In this document: in pieces, positions 52,325-61,451 of the stretch
Numbering within the stretch: the first letter of the stretch is position 1
Layout of the letters: every line of letters begins with the position of its first letter
NCBI GenBank assembly: GCA_963676095.1
Contig: OY781040.1
Location: 3,224,001-3,288,000 of the forward strand
DNA: 64,000 nt
From: G963676095 sp963676095
GTDB lineage: Bacteria > Bacteroidota > Bacteroidia > Bacteroidales > Prolixibacteraceae
Reading direction: 5' to 3'
The notes under the pieces: model-generated
Told to the model about the DNA's origin: nothing
The model's database searches: none
Seen by the model: the letters and a program-made list of their open reading frames with translations, nothing else
Position numbers and translations under genes: made by a program

Positions 52325-54163
52325 ATGTGTGGAATAGTTGGTTACATCGGTGATAAAGACGCGTATCCGATCCTGATAAAGGGATTACACCGTCTGGAAT
52401 ACCGGGGATACGATTCTGCCGGGATAGCCCTTTACAATTCCGGACTGAAAACCTATAAGAAAAAAGGGAAAGTAGTTGATCTGGAGTCGTTTATTCGTAG
52501 GGAGGATGTTCATGGTACCATGGGCATCGGACATACCCGCTGGGCGACTCACGGTGAGCCAAACGATGTGAATGCGCATCCGCACACTTCAATGGACGGC
52601 CATTTTGTACTGGTGCATAATGGTATTATAGAAAATTATGCTGAATTAAAGAAAGATCTCATCGCCAAGGGATTTGTTTTCAAAACGGAAACAGACACGG
52701 AAGTTTTGGTTAACCTTGTTGAATATTTCTATAAGCTTGATGAGGTAGACAGTGCGGAAGTTGCTGTTCGGCTGGCATTATCCAGAGTCGTGGGTGCTTA
52801 TGGCATTGTTGTTATGTGCCAGGACGAAAAAGAAAGGATTATTGCAGCCCGTATGGGGAGCCCCCTGGTGGTCGGAATCGGGCAGGGAGAATATTTCCTG
52901 GCCTCAGACGCCAGCCCAATCGTTGAATATACGGACAGCGTCATTTATCTGAACGACGGGAATGTGGCTGTTATTGATAAAAACAGCCTGACACTGAAGA
53001 CACTCGATAATAATCCTGCTAACTTTAAAGTTACCCGGGTCGACCTGGCGATCGGTGACCTCGAGAAGGGAGATTTTGAACATTACATGATCAAGGAGAT
53101 CTTTGAGCAACCCAAAACAATCCGCGATACTTACAGGGGAAGAATCAAACCCGATCAAAACGAGATTGTTTTGGGCGGCTTACTGGATGTGTTCCCGGAT
53201 ATTGTGAAGGCCGACCGGATTATTATTATCGGGTGCGGGACTTCCTGGCATGCGGCATTGGTAGCAGAATACCTGATTGAAGAATATGCACGTGTTCCTG
53301 TTGAGGTAGAATACGCATCCGAGTTTCGTTATCGAAAACCGATCATCAACCCGGGTGACGTAATTATCGCCATCAGTCAGAGTGGTGAAACAGCAGACAC
53401 GCTGGCTGCTCTTAAGATGGCCAAAGCCCAGGGTGCCCTGATTCTTGGTATCTGCAATGTCGTTGGGTCCAGCATTGCCCGGGAAACAGATGCCGGGGTA
53501 TATACCCATGCCGGGACCGAGATCGGAGTTGCCTCGACCAAGGCATTTACGGCCCAGGTAACTGTATTGACACTTTTTGCTTTTAAACTGGCGAAGGAAC
53601 GGGGCCAGATCAGCCAGGAACTCTATGAACAGCTTATCCAGGAAATGCTTGCTATTCCGGATAAGGTAGAAACGATCCTGATGGGGCATCCGCATATCAG
53701 GGAGGTCGCTGAAAAGTACAAAGATGCTGCCGATGCACTCTATCTTGGACGTGGCTACCTGTTCCCGGTCGCGCTGGAAGGTGCCCTGAAATTGAAAGAG
53801 ATTTCTTATATGCATGCCGAGGGATATGCCGCCGGAGAAATGAAACATGGGCCAATCGCCCTGGTAGACGATAATCTCCCGGTCGTGGTCGTTTCTGCTA
53901 AAGATAGTTATTATGAAAAGGTTGTCAGCAATATCCAGGAAGTAAAAGCCAGAAAGGGAAACGTGATTGCTGTGGTTACTGAAGGCGATAACGGGTTGAG
54001 GAATCTGGTCGACGACCTTTTTGAAATTCCGGAATGCCATCCTGCCGTTGCTGCCTTGCTTACAGTCGTTCCCTTGCAGTTGTTCGCCTATTACATCGCA
54101 GTAATGCGCGGATGTAACGTCGATCAGCCAAGAAACCTGGCCAAATCCGTTACCGTGGAATAA
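52325..54163 (+). CDS. glmS: Glutamine--fructose-6-phosphate aminotransferase (isomerizing)
   Basis: I set the start at the ATG at 52325, because GlmS must begin Met-Cys and the Cys becomes the N-terminal nucleophile of the glutaminase domain ('MCGIVGYIGDKDAYPILIKG'). The 612-residue enzyme has the Ntn glutaminase domain (about 1-235, 'GIGHTRWATHGEPNDVNAHP') and two SIS domains ('ISQSGETADTLAALKMA', 'GRGYLFPVALEGALKLKE'), and ends 'PRNLAKSVTVE' as expected. It makes glucosamine-6-phosphate, the first step toward UDP-GlcNAc for murein and lipopolysaccharide. Confidence 0.98.
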   Translation: MCGIVGYIGDKDAYPILIKGLHRLEYRGYDSAGIALYNSGLKTYKKKGKVVDLESFIRREDVHGTMGIGHTRWATHGEPNDVNAHPHTSMDGHFVLVHNGIIENYAELKKDLIAKGFVFKTETDTEVLVNLVEYFYKLDEVDSAEVAVRLALSRVVGAYGIVVMCQDEKERIIAARMGSPLVVGIGQGEYFLASDASPIVEYTDSVIYLNDGNVAVIDKNSLTLKTLDNNPANFKVTRVDLAIGDLEKGDFEHYMIKEIFEQPKTIRDTYRGRIKPDQNEIVLGGLLDVFPDIVKADRIIIIGCGTSWHAALVAEYLIEEYARVPVEVEYASEFRYRKPIINPGDVIIAISQSGETADTLAALKMAKAQGALILGICNVVGSSIARETDAGVYTHAGTEIGVASTKAFTAQVTVLTLFAFKLAKERGQISQELYEQLIQEMLAIPDKVETILMGHPHIREVAEKYKDAADALYLGRGYLFPVALEGALKLKEISYMHAEGYAAGEMKHGPIALVDDNLPVVVVSAKDSYYEKVVSNIQEVKARKGNVIAVVTEGDNGLRNLVDDLFEIPECHPAVAALLTVVPLQLFAYYIAVMRGCNVDQPRNLAKSVTVE

Positions 54164-54316
54164 TTCTGTCAGCATGCTTTTTAATAAATTAACAGAGCCT
54201 AAACACACTCTTGCGAAAGGAATTTGTATGTTTGTAAAGTCCGGAGTGCGGTGATCTGATTTTATCGCTTCCCGGGTGCTGTTTTTGAGTTCCGGATTTT
54301 GAATTTTGGATATTTG

Positions 54317-56293
54317 ATGAAAAGGATTTTTTCGATATTGTTTTTTTCCTGGATTGTTTATTTATTTTTTACAACTTCTTGTGCAAATACGGGTATGCCT
54401 TCCGGCGGTGATAAAGATACGATCCCTCCTGTGGTGGTCCATTCCGTTCCTGAATTTAACGCCAGAAATTATAAGGGAAATTCGGTGAGCCTTACTTTCG
54501 ATGAGTTTATTATTTCCGACAATATAAGCTCGGAGCTTGTGGTTTCTCCTCCTTTAAAGAAAAAGCCAATTGTAAAGACAAAGTCGAAGACCCTTAATAT
54601 AGAAATTGATGATAAACTGAAAACAAACACAACCTATTCACTCGATTTTGGCGATGCTATTGTTGATAATAACGAGAAAAACCCGCTTAAAAAGTTCCGC
54701 ATGGCTTTCAGTACCGGCGAAAATTTTGACAGCCTCATGATTGGTGGTTTTGTTGTCGATGCTGAAAATATTGATCCGGTAAAATCAGCCATGGTCATGC
54801 TTTATCCCGCAAGCGACAGCCTTTCTGCTTTTCATGACAGCATCCCTGCTTACATGGCCAAAACCGATGAAAAAGGTTTTTATGCATTTACCAATGTTGC
54901 TGCCGGCAAATATTATTTATATGCGCTTGAAGATGCCGATAACAGTCTTACCTATAACCAGCCGGGGGAACGGATAGCCTTCAGCGATTCTTTGGTGGTC
55001 CCCGGGACCATTGAATCGAAAAAGATTTCCCGGGTTGATACGCTGGCGGAAATGATAAAAAAGATTGGCGAACCGGGAGTTGACAGTGTGGCTGTAAGAA
55101 AACTTCTGGCCCTTGAGAAAGTTAAGGCCGACAGTCTTGCTGCAAAAGATCAGGCTGAACATGTTTTCTCTGATACGCTTCAGTTGGGAGAGCATACATC
55201 GCGGGTAACGGTTAAACCACATGTCCTTTCAATGTTTCAGGAGGAAACAAACGACCAGTACCTGAATAGTTATGCCCGTCAACAGCCTAACCTGATCCGT
55301 TTTTATTTTACAAATCCTGTAACTGATTCCTTTAATACCAGACTGATCTCTCCGGTCCCTTCTCCGGATTGGTCTGTATTCGAGTTTAACCCGGCCAGGG
55401 ATACCATATCCCTCTGGATTAACGATACCGTGATCAGTAAAATAGATACGCTGAAAATGGAATTGAAGTACCAGGCCTTGGATTCACTCAAGAAAACAAT
55501 TATAAAGACTGATACCCTGGAGTTGGTTTATTCGGTGCCCCAGGTAAAGGAGAGGCGTAAAAAGAAGAAAGAAGAAGGGCCTGTGATCATTCAGCCTTTT
55601 TCCTTTAAACAGAATATACGGGATGCCTTCGATCCATATAATCCTGTTGTTCTGGAAGCTCCCGAGCCGCTTGAGTCGTTTGACTTCTCGAAGGTGCACC
55701 TTTACCACATGGCGGATACGGTTGAGCAGGCAATCGACTTTAACATCAGGCAGGACAGTCTGATTCATAGAAGGTACCAAATCAGCTATCCGTGGGTATT
55801 CGAGGAACAGTACCGGCTTGAGATAGATTCTGCTGCTGCAAAAACATACTCAGGGTTCCCTTCTGCCAGGGTTAATCAAAAGTTTACTGTGCAGAAAGAG
55901 AATTTTTACGGAAAAATATTCCTCAATATCCGAAATATACAGGGAACGTGTATTGTCCAACTTCTTAAAAATACAGACAAGGAGGAAGTGATCCATTCGG
56001 TTCCGATCAAGGCCGACGGAGAAATTGAATTCCCTTTCCTGAAACCTGATAAATACAAGATCCGTTTGATTGTCGACCGTAACAATAACGGGAAATGGGA
56101 CACCGGAGACCTGGCTAAGAGAAGGCAGCCGGAGCGGGTTGTCTATTTCCCGAAAGTAGTGAAAACCCGTTCTAATTTTGAAATTAAAGAAAGCTGGACA
56201 TTGCCTGATGATCTTCAGTTTAAAAAGACGTTGATCGATGACGAAAAGGACAAGGATAAGAGCAACAAAAAGAAGAAACCGAAATCTTTTTAA
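54317..56293 (+). CDS. Ig-like domain lipoprotein (Big_5 type)
   Basis: The ATG at 54317 gives a signal with a Cys at about residue 22 ('YLFFTTSCANTGMPSGGDKD'), so the 658-residue product is a lipoprotein. The first part is a Big_5 Ig-like fold ('TIPPVVVHSVPEFNARNYKG', 'LTFDEFIISDNISSELVVSP'). A carboxypeptidase-regulatory-like region follows (about 140-230, 'KTDEKGFYAFTNVAAGKYYL'). The C-terminus is very basic (ending in Lys-rich residues 'KKKKPKSF'). Proteins of this architecture are universal in Bacteroidota and are thought to act at the envelope, with no defined function. The 3' end overlaps the start chosen for the next gene by 56 bases. Confidence 0.85.
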   Translation: MKRIFSILFFSWIVYLFFTTSCANTGMPSGGDKDTIPPVVVHSVPEFNARNYKGNSVSLTFDEFIISDNISSELVVSPPLKKKPIVKTKSKTLNIEIDDKLKTNTTYSLDFGDAIVDNNEKNPLKKFRMAFSTGENFDSLMIGGFVVDAENIDPVKSAMVMLYPASDSLSAFHDSIPAYMAKTDEKGFYAFTNVAAGKYYLYALEDADNSLTYNQPGERIAFSDSLVVPGTIESKKISRVDTLAEMIKKIGEPGVDSVAVRKLLALEKVKADSLAAKDQAEHVFSDTLQLGEHTSRVTVKPHVLSMFQEETNDQYLNSYARQQPNLIRFYFTNPVTDSFNTRLISPVPSPDWSVFEFNPARDTISLWINDTVISKIDTLKMELKYQALDSLKKTIIKTDTLELVYSVPQVKERRKKKKEEGPVIIQPFSFKQNIRDAFDPYNPVVLEAPEPLESFDFSKVHLYHMADTVEQAIDFNIRQDSLIHRRYQISYPWVFEEQYRLEIDSAAAKTYSGFPSARVNQKFTVQKENFYGKIFLNIRNIQGTCIVQLLKNTDKEEVIHSVPIKADGEIEFPFLKPDKYKIRLIVDRNNNGKWDTGDLAKRRQPERVVYFPKVVKTRSNFEIKESWTLPDDLQFKKTLIDDEKDKDKSNKKKKPKSF

Positions 56294-57095
56294 TATTGGC
56301 CGGTTGTTAATAGCCGGGACCTTTTTTTTTCAGGTCTTTCCCGGTTTTGCGCAAGAAAAGGAACATCCTTTCGCTATTGGCGAATCTGCTGTTTACGGGG
56401 CTTATTATAATTGGAATTTTATCTGGATGAATGCCGGGGAAGTACGTTTTGACTGTGATACTGCTGTATATCACGGACAGTCTGCATGGCATTTGAAGGC
56501 GGTTGGAAAAACTTTTAAAGCCTATGATATCTTTTATTCTGTCAGGGATACTTTCGAGTCTTTCCTTTCCTATCCTGTTTTTACACCCTTATGGTTTAGG
56601 CGTGTCGTCAATCATGGAAAAGGTCATTCTTCCCATCAGTATGAATTTTTCCCGGGAACGGGCAAAATAATATCCAATATTCACCGGGAGAAAGAAAAAC
56701 CTTTCAGCGATCAGCTTCCATATGTTACTGGAATTCATGACTTACTCAGTTCTGCCTACTACTTTCGCAGCTTCGATTTCGACCATATGCAAAAAGGGCA
56801 GAAGGTTAACTTTAAAATGCTTGTTGACAATAAAAATGAAAACCTGTATTTCCGTTATCAGGGTACCGAGCAGGTTAAAACGCGGAACGGGCGGAGCTTT
56901 CTTTGCCATAAAGTCTCGGTATGGCTCCTTGAGGGCGACTTCTTCCCGGAAGGGGAATACATGAAGATCTGGTTTACTGCCGACAGGAACAGATTACCGG
57001 TTATGGTCGAAACAAAGATTGTGGTCGGATCGGTAAAGGCGATACTCCTTAATGAAAAGGGACTGAAGTATCCTTTGTCTTCGGAACGGAAATAG
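56238..57095 (+). CDS. Exported DUF3108 protein
   Basis: The 285-residue protein has the DUF3108 pattern: 'FAIGESAVYGAYYNWNFIWM', 'AGEVRFDCDTAVYHGQSAWH', 'YDIFYSVRDTFESFLSYPVF' and 'YQYEFFPGTGKII'-like text. The hydrophobic signal is 'LLIAGTFFFQVFPGFAQ' (about residues 23-39). The only ATG upstream is at 56238, inside the preceding gene, and gives a long basic N-region. A TTG at 56304 would give a more usual signal peptide and avoid the overlap. The start is therefore uncertain. DUF3108 proteins are predicted periplasmic beta-barrel-like carriers linked to the outer membrane; function unknown. Confidence 0.85.
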   Translation: MTKRTRIRATKRRNRNLFNIGRLLIAGTFFFQVFPGFAQEKEHPFAIGESAVYGAYYNWNFIWMNAGEVRFDCDTAVYHGQSAWHLKAVGKTFKAYDIFYSVRDTFESFLSYPVFTPLWFRRVVNHGKGHSSHQYEFFPGTGKIISNIHREKEKPFSDQLPYVTGIHDLLSSAYYFRSFDFDHMQKGQKVNFKMLVDNKNENLYFRYQGTEQVKTRNGRSFLCHKVSVWLLEGDFFPEGEYMKIWFTADRNRLPVMVETKIVVGSVKAILLNEKGLKYPLSSERK

Positions 57096-57143
57096 CCCGG
57101 GTTTTTTTATTTTTGCTGGACAATAAAATTAAAACAGACTAAT

Positions 57144-58136
57144 ATGATGTATACTCCTGATTCCAAACGTTACGATTCCATATTGTATAACCGGTGTGGC
57201 AGGTCCGGATTAAAGCTTCCCGCTATTTCGCTGGGCCTTTGGCACAATTTCGGCGGTGTTGATGTCTTCGAGAATGGAAGGGCCATGCTGCGGCGTGCCT
57301 TTGACCTGGGGATTACCCACTTCGACCTGGCAAATAACTACGGGCCGCCCCCGGGATCGGCTGAAGAGAACTTCGGGAAGATTATGAAGCTTGACCTGGC
57401 GCCTTTCCGCGATGAACTGGTTATATCGACCAAAGCCGGTTACCTGATGTGGCCTGGACCTTATGGCGAGTGGGGAAGCCGTAAATATTTGCTGTCCAGC
57501 CTGGATCAAAGCCTGAAAAGGATGGGCTTGGAGTACGTCGATATTTTTTACTCGCACAGGCCTGACCCGGAAACGCCGCTGGAAGAAACCATGATGGCAC
57601 TTAACCAGGCAGTAAGACAGGGAAAAGCCTTGTATGCCGGAATTTCCAATTATCCGGCAGAAAAGGCGCGGGAAGCGGCACATATCCTGAAAAGCCTCGG
57701 CACTCCCTGCCTGATCCACCAGCCCCGGTATTCAATGTTCGAGCGTTGGGTAGAGAGGGGACTGCTGGATGTACTGGAAGAGGAAGGGATAGGTTGTATC
57801 GCTTTTTCGCCTCTTGCACAAGGGTTGCTTACCGACAAGTACCTGCATGGAATACCGGAAGGGTCGCGGGCTTCGAAATCATGGGGGTTCCTGAAACCTC
57901 ACCAGGTACAGCCCGCTGTTGAAAAAGTGGGAAAACTGAACGAAATTGCCCTGCAAAGGGGACAAAGCCTGGCGCAGATGGCGCTTGCCTGGGTATTGAA
58001 GGATAAAAGGGTTACTTCAGTTTTAATCGGTGCCAGCTCTGTCCGTCAGCTTGAAGATAATGTCGCGGCTGCTGACCGGCTATCCTTCTCAGAGGAAGAG
58101 CTGAAGCTTATTGAAACAGTTTTGAGTGACAATTGA
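57144..58136 (+). CDS. Aldo/keto reductase, YghZ-like (L-glyceraldehyde 3-phosphate reductase type)
   Basis: The 330-residue cytosolic enzyme is a TIM-barrel NADPH-dependent reductase. The tetrad is visible: Asp in 'ITHFDLANNYG' with its Tyr, Lys in 'ISTKAGYLMW' and His in 'VDIFYSHRPDPETPLEE'. The long loop 'AGYLMWPGPYGEWGSRKYLL' is characteristic of the AKR14/YghZ group, which reduces L-glyceraldehyde 3-phosphate and methylglyoxal. NADPH-binding residues lie in 'SVLIGASSVRQLEDNVAA'. It is a single gene that ends convergent to lplA. Confidence 0.92.
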   Translation: MMYTPDSKRYDSILYNRCGRSGLKLPAISLGLWHNFGGVDVFENGRAMLRRAFDLGITHFDLANNYGPPPGSAEENFGKIMKLDLAPFRDELVISTKAGYLMWPGPYGEWGSRKYLLSSLDQSLKRMGLEYVDIFYSHRPDPETPLEETMMALNQAVRQGKALYAGISNYPAEKAREAAHILKSLGTPCLIHQPRYSMFERWVERGLLDVLEEEGIGCIAFSPLAQGLLTDKYLHGIPEGSRASKSWGFLKPHQVQPAVEKVGKLNEIALQRGQSLAQMALAWVLKDKRVTSVLIGASSVRQLEDNVAAADRLSFSEEELKLIETVLSDN

Positions 58137-58141
58137 GTTTT

Positions 58142-58216
58142 TACCTGTCCTGTGCCCGGCAATTTCTGGGTCACCCCTAACAGACTTTAACCGTGCGAGA
58201 GCAAAAAGGACAGGTA
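58142..58216. terminator. Long-range stem between convergent genes
   Basis: TACCTGTCCT (58142-58151) is the exact complement of AGGACAGGTA (58207-58216), and T residues flank both arms. It lies between the converging aldo-keto reductase and lplA genes, so it may act as a bidirectional terminator despite a 55-base loop. Confidence 0.45.
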
Positions 58217-58224
58217 CCTTTTCA

Positions 58225-59208
58225 TTATAGAATTTTATCCAGCAAGACGAGCGGGTCTGCCTTCTCGTCCTGAAGCTGCCGGCTTATTGTCAGGAGGGAA
58301 GGTTTTATTGCTTCATAATCATGGTTTATCGATTCGAGTTGTTTGGACAGCAGTCCTGCCAGTTCTCCGGAAAGGTTGCCTGTCCATTCCGATTCTTTGA
58401 TCCTGCCTTTTTCGACTGATAACGTGAAACAGATTTTACCTATCCCTGTTTCTATTTCATTATGGTACCTGTACCTGGGAGAATAACCGTAAATCCAGTC
58501 CCAACAACTGTATTTCTCTTTTCTAAGGGTTTCTATAGACCTGATATCCTCTTCTGTCAGTTCTTTTATCCTTGCATCGGGATAACTCCGGGCAACCCTG
58601 TTCAGAATAAATCCGGAGAATTCCCGGATACTCATCGGCTTGTTCAGATACCCGGAAATATTGGTCACCTCGCTTCGGTTCGATTGTACCGCTTTATGTT
58701 CGAACCTGGTAAGGTCGACTTTCAATGCATCTTTTAGTTTACCGAGCTGACTGTCGAACAGGAGGGTCCCATGGTGCAATACCCTGCTTTTATAAACATG
58801 TTCAGCACTTCCTGAAATTTTTTTGCCATCGATCAGGATATCGTTGCTTTTTGTTGTGTAAGCGTTCAGCCCAAGTTCGTTTAAAATTCCGGCCATGACC
58901 CGGGCGAAGTCGCTGTAATTGATTTTTTCGACCCTGTCCACCTGTTTCATAAAGGTGTAGTTCAGGTTTCCCATGTCGTGAAAGACTGTTCCTCCCCCTG
59001 ATAAACGGCGGGCAACCCGGATCTGGTTCTCTCTTACATACTTGTGGTTGATCTCTGCCAGCGCATTCTGGTGTTTGCCTACCACAATGGCACTTTCGCT
59101 CTGCCAGAGCAGGAAAATCTCTTCATTGTAATTTTTCAGGAAATATTCTTCTGCAGCCAGGTTAAAGTATGGATCTGTACTTTTCAGAGAGATACACAAT
59201 GCTGTCAT
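58225..59208 (-). CDS. lplA: Lipoate--protein ligase
   Basis: The 327-residue cytosolic enzyme has the biotin/lipoate A ligase domain with 'SESAIVVGKHQNALAEINHK', the lipoyl-AMP binding 'RRLSGGGTVFHDMGNLNY' and Lys in 'LIDGKKISGSAEHVYKSR'. A C-terminal accessory domain follows (about 230-327). It attaches free lipoate to E2 subunits of oxo-acid dehydrogenases and glycine cleavage H protein. It stands alone on the minus strand. Confidence 0.94.
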   Translation of the reverse strand: MTALCISLKSTDPYFNLAAEEYFLKNYNEEIFLLWQSESAIVVGKHQNALAEINHKYVRENQIRVARRLSGGGTVFHDMGNLNYTFMKQVDRVEKINYSDFARVMAGILNELGLNAYTTKSNDILIDGKKISGSAEHVYKSRVLHHGTLLFDSQLGKLKDALKVDLTRFEHKAVQSNRSEVTNISGYLNKPMSIREFSGFILNRVARSYPDARIKELTEEDIRSIETLRKEKYSCWDWIYGYSPRYRYHNEIETGIGKICFTLSVEKGRIKESEWTGNLSGELAGLLSKQLESINHDYEAIKPSLLTISRQLQDEKADPLVLLDKIL

Positions 59209-59428
59209 GACCTAATCATTAAAACGTATTTGTAAATTTTATAAAGATAAATAAGTAATTATGAATTTTTGCCAGTTGATTATTTGTATTTCTGCCTTAC
59301 TACTCTTCATTCATGTATTTTTATCTTTGTAATCGTTATGTGCCGAACTTTGTTGTTGTCCGGGGTATACAAACAGAAAATGGCAGGAGAAGTTCGGCCT
59401 CTGTTGACTGTATAAAATAATATAGGAT

Positions 59429-59884
59429 ATGCGGGTTGTTATTCAGCGTGTGACTGAAGCGTCTGTTTCGGTCGGTGGTAAGGAAATAGCGTCAATAAAA
59501 CACGGTTTGCTTGTTTTGCTGGGGATAGAGGATGCCGATACCGGAGAAGATATCGGGTGGTTGACGAAAAAGATCGTTCAATTACGGATCTTTAATGATG
59601 CCAATGGCGTGATGAACCTCTCGCTGCCGGAAACTGACGGCGATATCCTTGTGGTTAGCCAGTTTACACTTTATGCCTCTACCCGGAAAGGGAACAGGCC
59701 TTCCTATATCAGGGCCTCGAAAGCCGGCGTTGCCATTCCCATGTATGAGAAATTCATCCGGGAATTGTCTTCCGGCCTGGGAAAACCTGTTGTAAGCGGT
59801 ATCTTTGGAGCCGATATGAAGGTTTCCCTTTTAAATGACGGGCCTGTAACGATTATCATGGATTCGAAGGAACGGGATTTCTAG
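59429..59884 (+). CDS. dtd: D-aminoacyl-tRNA deacylase
   Basis: The 151-residue protein is the standard DTD length and begins 'MRVVIQRVTEASVSVGGKEI'. Both family motifs are present: 'VVSQFTLYAST' (Ser-Gln-x-x-Thr) and 'NDGPVTIIMDS' (Gly-Pro-Val/cis-Pro), which make the chiral proofreading site. It removes D-amino acids mischarged on tRNA. It is the first of three small genes on this strand with gaps of 72 and 14 bases. Confidence 0.97.
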   Translation: MRVVIQRVTEASVSVGGKEIASIKHGLLVLLGIEDADTGEDIGWLTKKIVQLRIFNDANGVMNLSLPETDGDILVVSQFTLYASTRKGNRPSYIRASKAGVAIPMYEKFIRELSSGLGKPVVSGIFGADMKVSLLNDGPVTIIMDSKERDF

Positions 59885-59956
59885 GAGGGCGGGTCAGGCA
59901 GATTGTTCTTATTTTGAACTGAACAGGAAAGTCCTTGTTTCTTTTATGTTGAAAAA

Positions 59957-60334
59957 ATGAAACAGCAGATGGAACAGAAAAATAAGATGCAGGTTTCTCT
60001 TGCGGAAGCGCAGAGAATGGTTGATGAGTGGATCAGGACGATAGGAGTCCGTTATTTCAGCGAACTGACCAACATGGCCATCCTGACCGAAGAGGTTGGC
60101 GAACTGGCCCGGATTATGGCCAGGACCTACGGTGACCAATCGTTTAAAGATTCGGATAAAAACAGGGACCTTGGCGACGAGATGGCTGATGTTCTCTGGG
60201 TACTGATATGCCTTGCCAACCAGACAGGAGTCGACCTGAATGGAGCTTTCCTTAAAAATATTGAAAAGAAGACAAACCGGGATAAAGACCGGCACCGGCT
60301 TAATGAAAAACTGAAAGAGAAGGAAGATATGTAA
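59957..60334 (+). CDS. MazG-like nucleotide pyrophosphohydrolase
   Basis: The 125-residue protein has the all-helical MazG fold with metal-binding 'ILTEEVGELARIM' (Glu-x-x-Glu) and 'DLGDEMADVLWVLICLANQ' (Glu-x-x-Asp). Such enzymes hydrolyse non-canonical or excess nucleoside triphosphates. It is only 14 bases before deoC, so it shares a transcript with a nucleoside catabolism gene. An internal Met at residue 11 is an alternative start. Confidence 0.9.
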   Translation: MKQQMEQKNKMQVSLAEAQRMVDEWIRTIGVRYFSELTNMAILTEEVGELARIMARTYGDQSFKDSDKNRDLGDEMADVLWVLICLANQTGVDLNGAFLKNIEKKTNRDKDRHRLNEKLKEKEDM

Positions 60335-60348
60335 ATTATAAATAACGG

Positions 60349-61182
60349 ATGCTGATGGACAGACAGAATGAATTATCTGAAATAAAGGAGAAAGCAGGTC
60401 AGAATATTACCGGCAGGTTGTTGCGGCTTGCATTTTCATGTATCGATCTGACAACTTTGAATCCGACCGATACTCAATCGCATGTTACCGGGTTTACGGA
60501 ACGCGTTAACGCTTTCGGCAGCGATTACCCGGCTCTGCCTCATGTGGCGGCGATATGCGTTTACCCGAATATGGCCCGGACCGTCAAGGATACGCTGAAA
60601 ATCGGGGGAGTAAAGATTGCTGCCGTTGCGGGAGGCTTCCCCTCTTCAATGACTTTTACCGGACTGAAGGCAGAGGAAGCCCGTATGGCCGTAGAATCCG
60701 GCGCCGACGAGGTTGATGTTGTCCTTCCTCTCTGGGCATTTCTGGATGGAAAAGATGACCTTTGCCGGGAGGAGATCGCCATAATAAAAGCGGCTATCGG
60801 CAAAGCTCACCTCAAAGTGATCCTTGAAAGCGGGGTACTGGCAGAACCTGAAGTGATTGACCGGGCAGCCATGCTGGCTATGGAAGCCGGGGCCGACTTT
60901 ATCAAAACCTCGACGGGGAAGGTAACCCCTGCAGCAACGCCCGAAGCGGCCCTGGCAATGTGCAGGTCTGTTAAAAAGTTTTATGAACGGACAGGGAAAA
61001 AGGTTGGCTTTAAACCTGCCGGGGGAATTTCTACGACTGAAGAGTCTATTCTTTACCTGACAATTGTGAAAGAAGTTTTGGGCGATGCCTGGCTGACTCC
61101 CGATTTATTCCGTATTGGGGCGAGCCGCCTGGCAAATAGTCTGCTGAGCAGCATTTCGGGTGGGGAGATAAAGTATTTCTGA
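60349..61182 (+). CDS. deoC: Deoxyribose-phosphate aldolase
   Basis: The 277-residue TIM-barrel enzyme splits 2-deoxyribose-5-phosphate into glyceraldehyde-3-phosphate and acetaldehyde. The Schiff-base Lys is in 'GADFIKTSTGKVTPAATPEA', the second Lys in 'KVGFKPAGGIST', and 'ESGADEVDVVLPLWAFLDG' is the substrate loop. It is the longer form with an N-terminal helix. Its acetaldehyde product is the same as that of EutBC earlier in the window, though the two loci are 55 kb apart and have no visible regulatory link. Confidence 0.96.
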   Translation: MLMDRQNELSEIKEKAGQNITGRLLRLAFSCIDLTTLNPTDTQSHVTGFTERVNAFGSDYPALPHVAAICVYPNMARTVKDTLKIGGVKIAAVAGGFPSSMTFTGLKAEEARMAVESGADEVDVVLPLWAFLDGKDDLCREEIAIIKAAIGKAHLKVILESGVLAEPEVIDRAAMLAMEAGADFIKTSTGKVTPAATPEAALAMCRSVKKFYERTGKKVGFKPAGGISTTEESILYLTIVKEVLGDAWLTPDLFRIGASRLANSLLSSISGGEIKYF

Positions 61183-61451
61183 ACAGAAAACAGAACTTTG
61201 TCCAGGACTCGTTAAAAAAAGTTATGTTGAAGTGTTTCCCTGTTTCCTGTAAAAAAACAGTTTGAAACGACCATTCGGAAATTTTTTTCACACAGGAGCA
61301 TATTCTTTGGGGGAGTTTCACGCGTTGGCAATCTAAATAAAAGCACCGTAATTAAATACGAAGATTGCAGCGTGTTAATTTGAAGGAATAAATACATGAA
61401 ATACGCGGAATTTTGCTTTATTTGTATGATTATGCTATAGCCCCATATAAT

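Noticed and set aside
53180..54208. Minus-strand open frame of 342 codons
   Set aside because: It lies wholly antisense to glmS, has no family motif, and reads as a shadow of the strong codon use on the plus strand.
59322..59329. TATCTTTG promoter box before dtd
   Set aside because: It matches the -7 consensus, but no TTG is at the right distance upstream and the start codon is 100 bases away; left out as unsupported.
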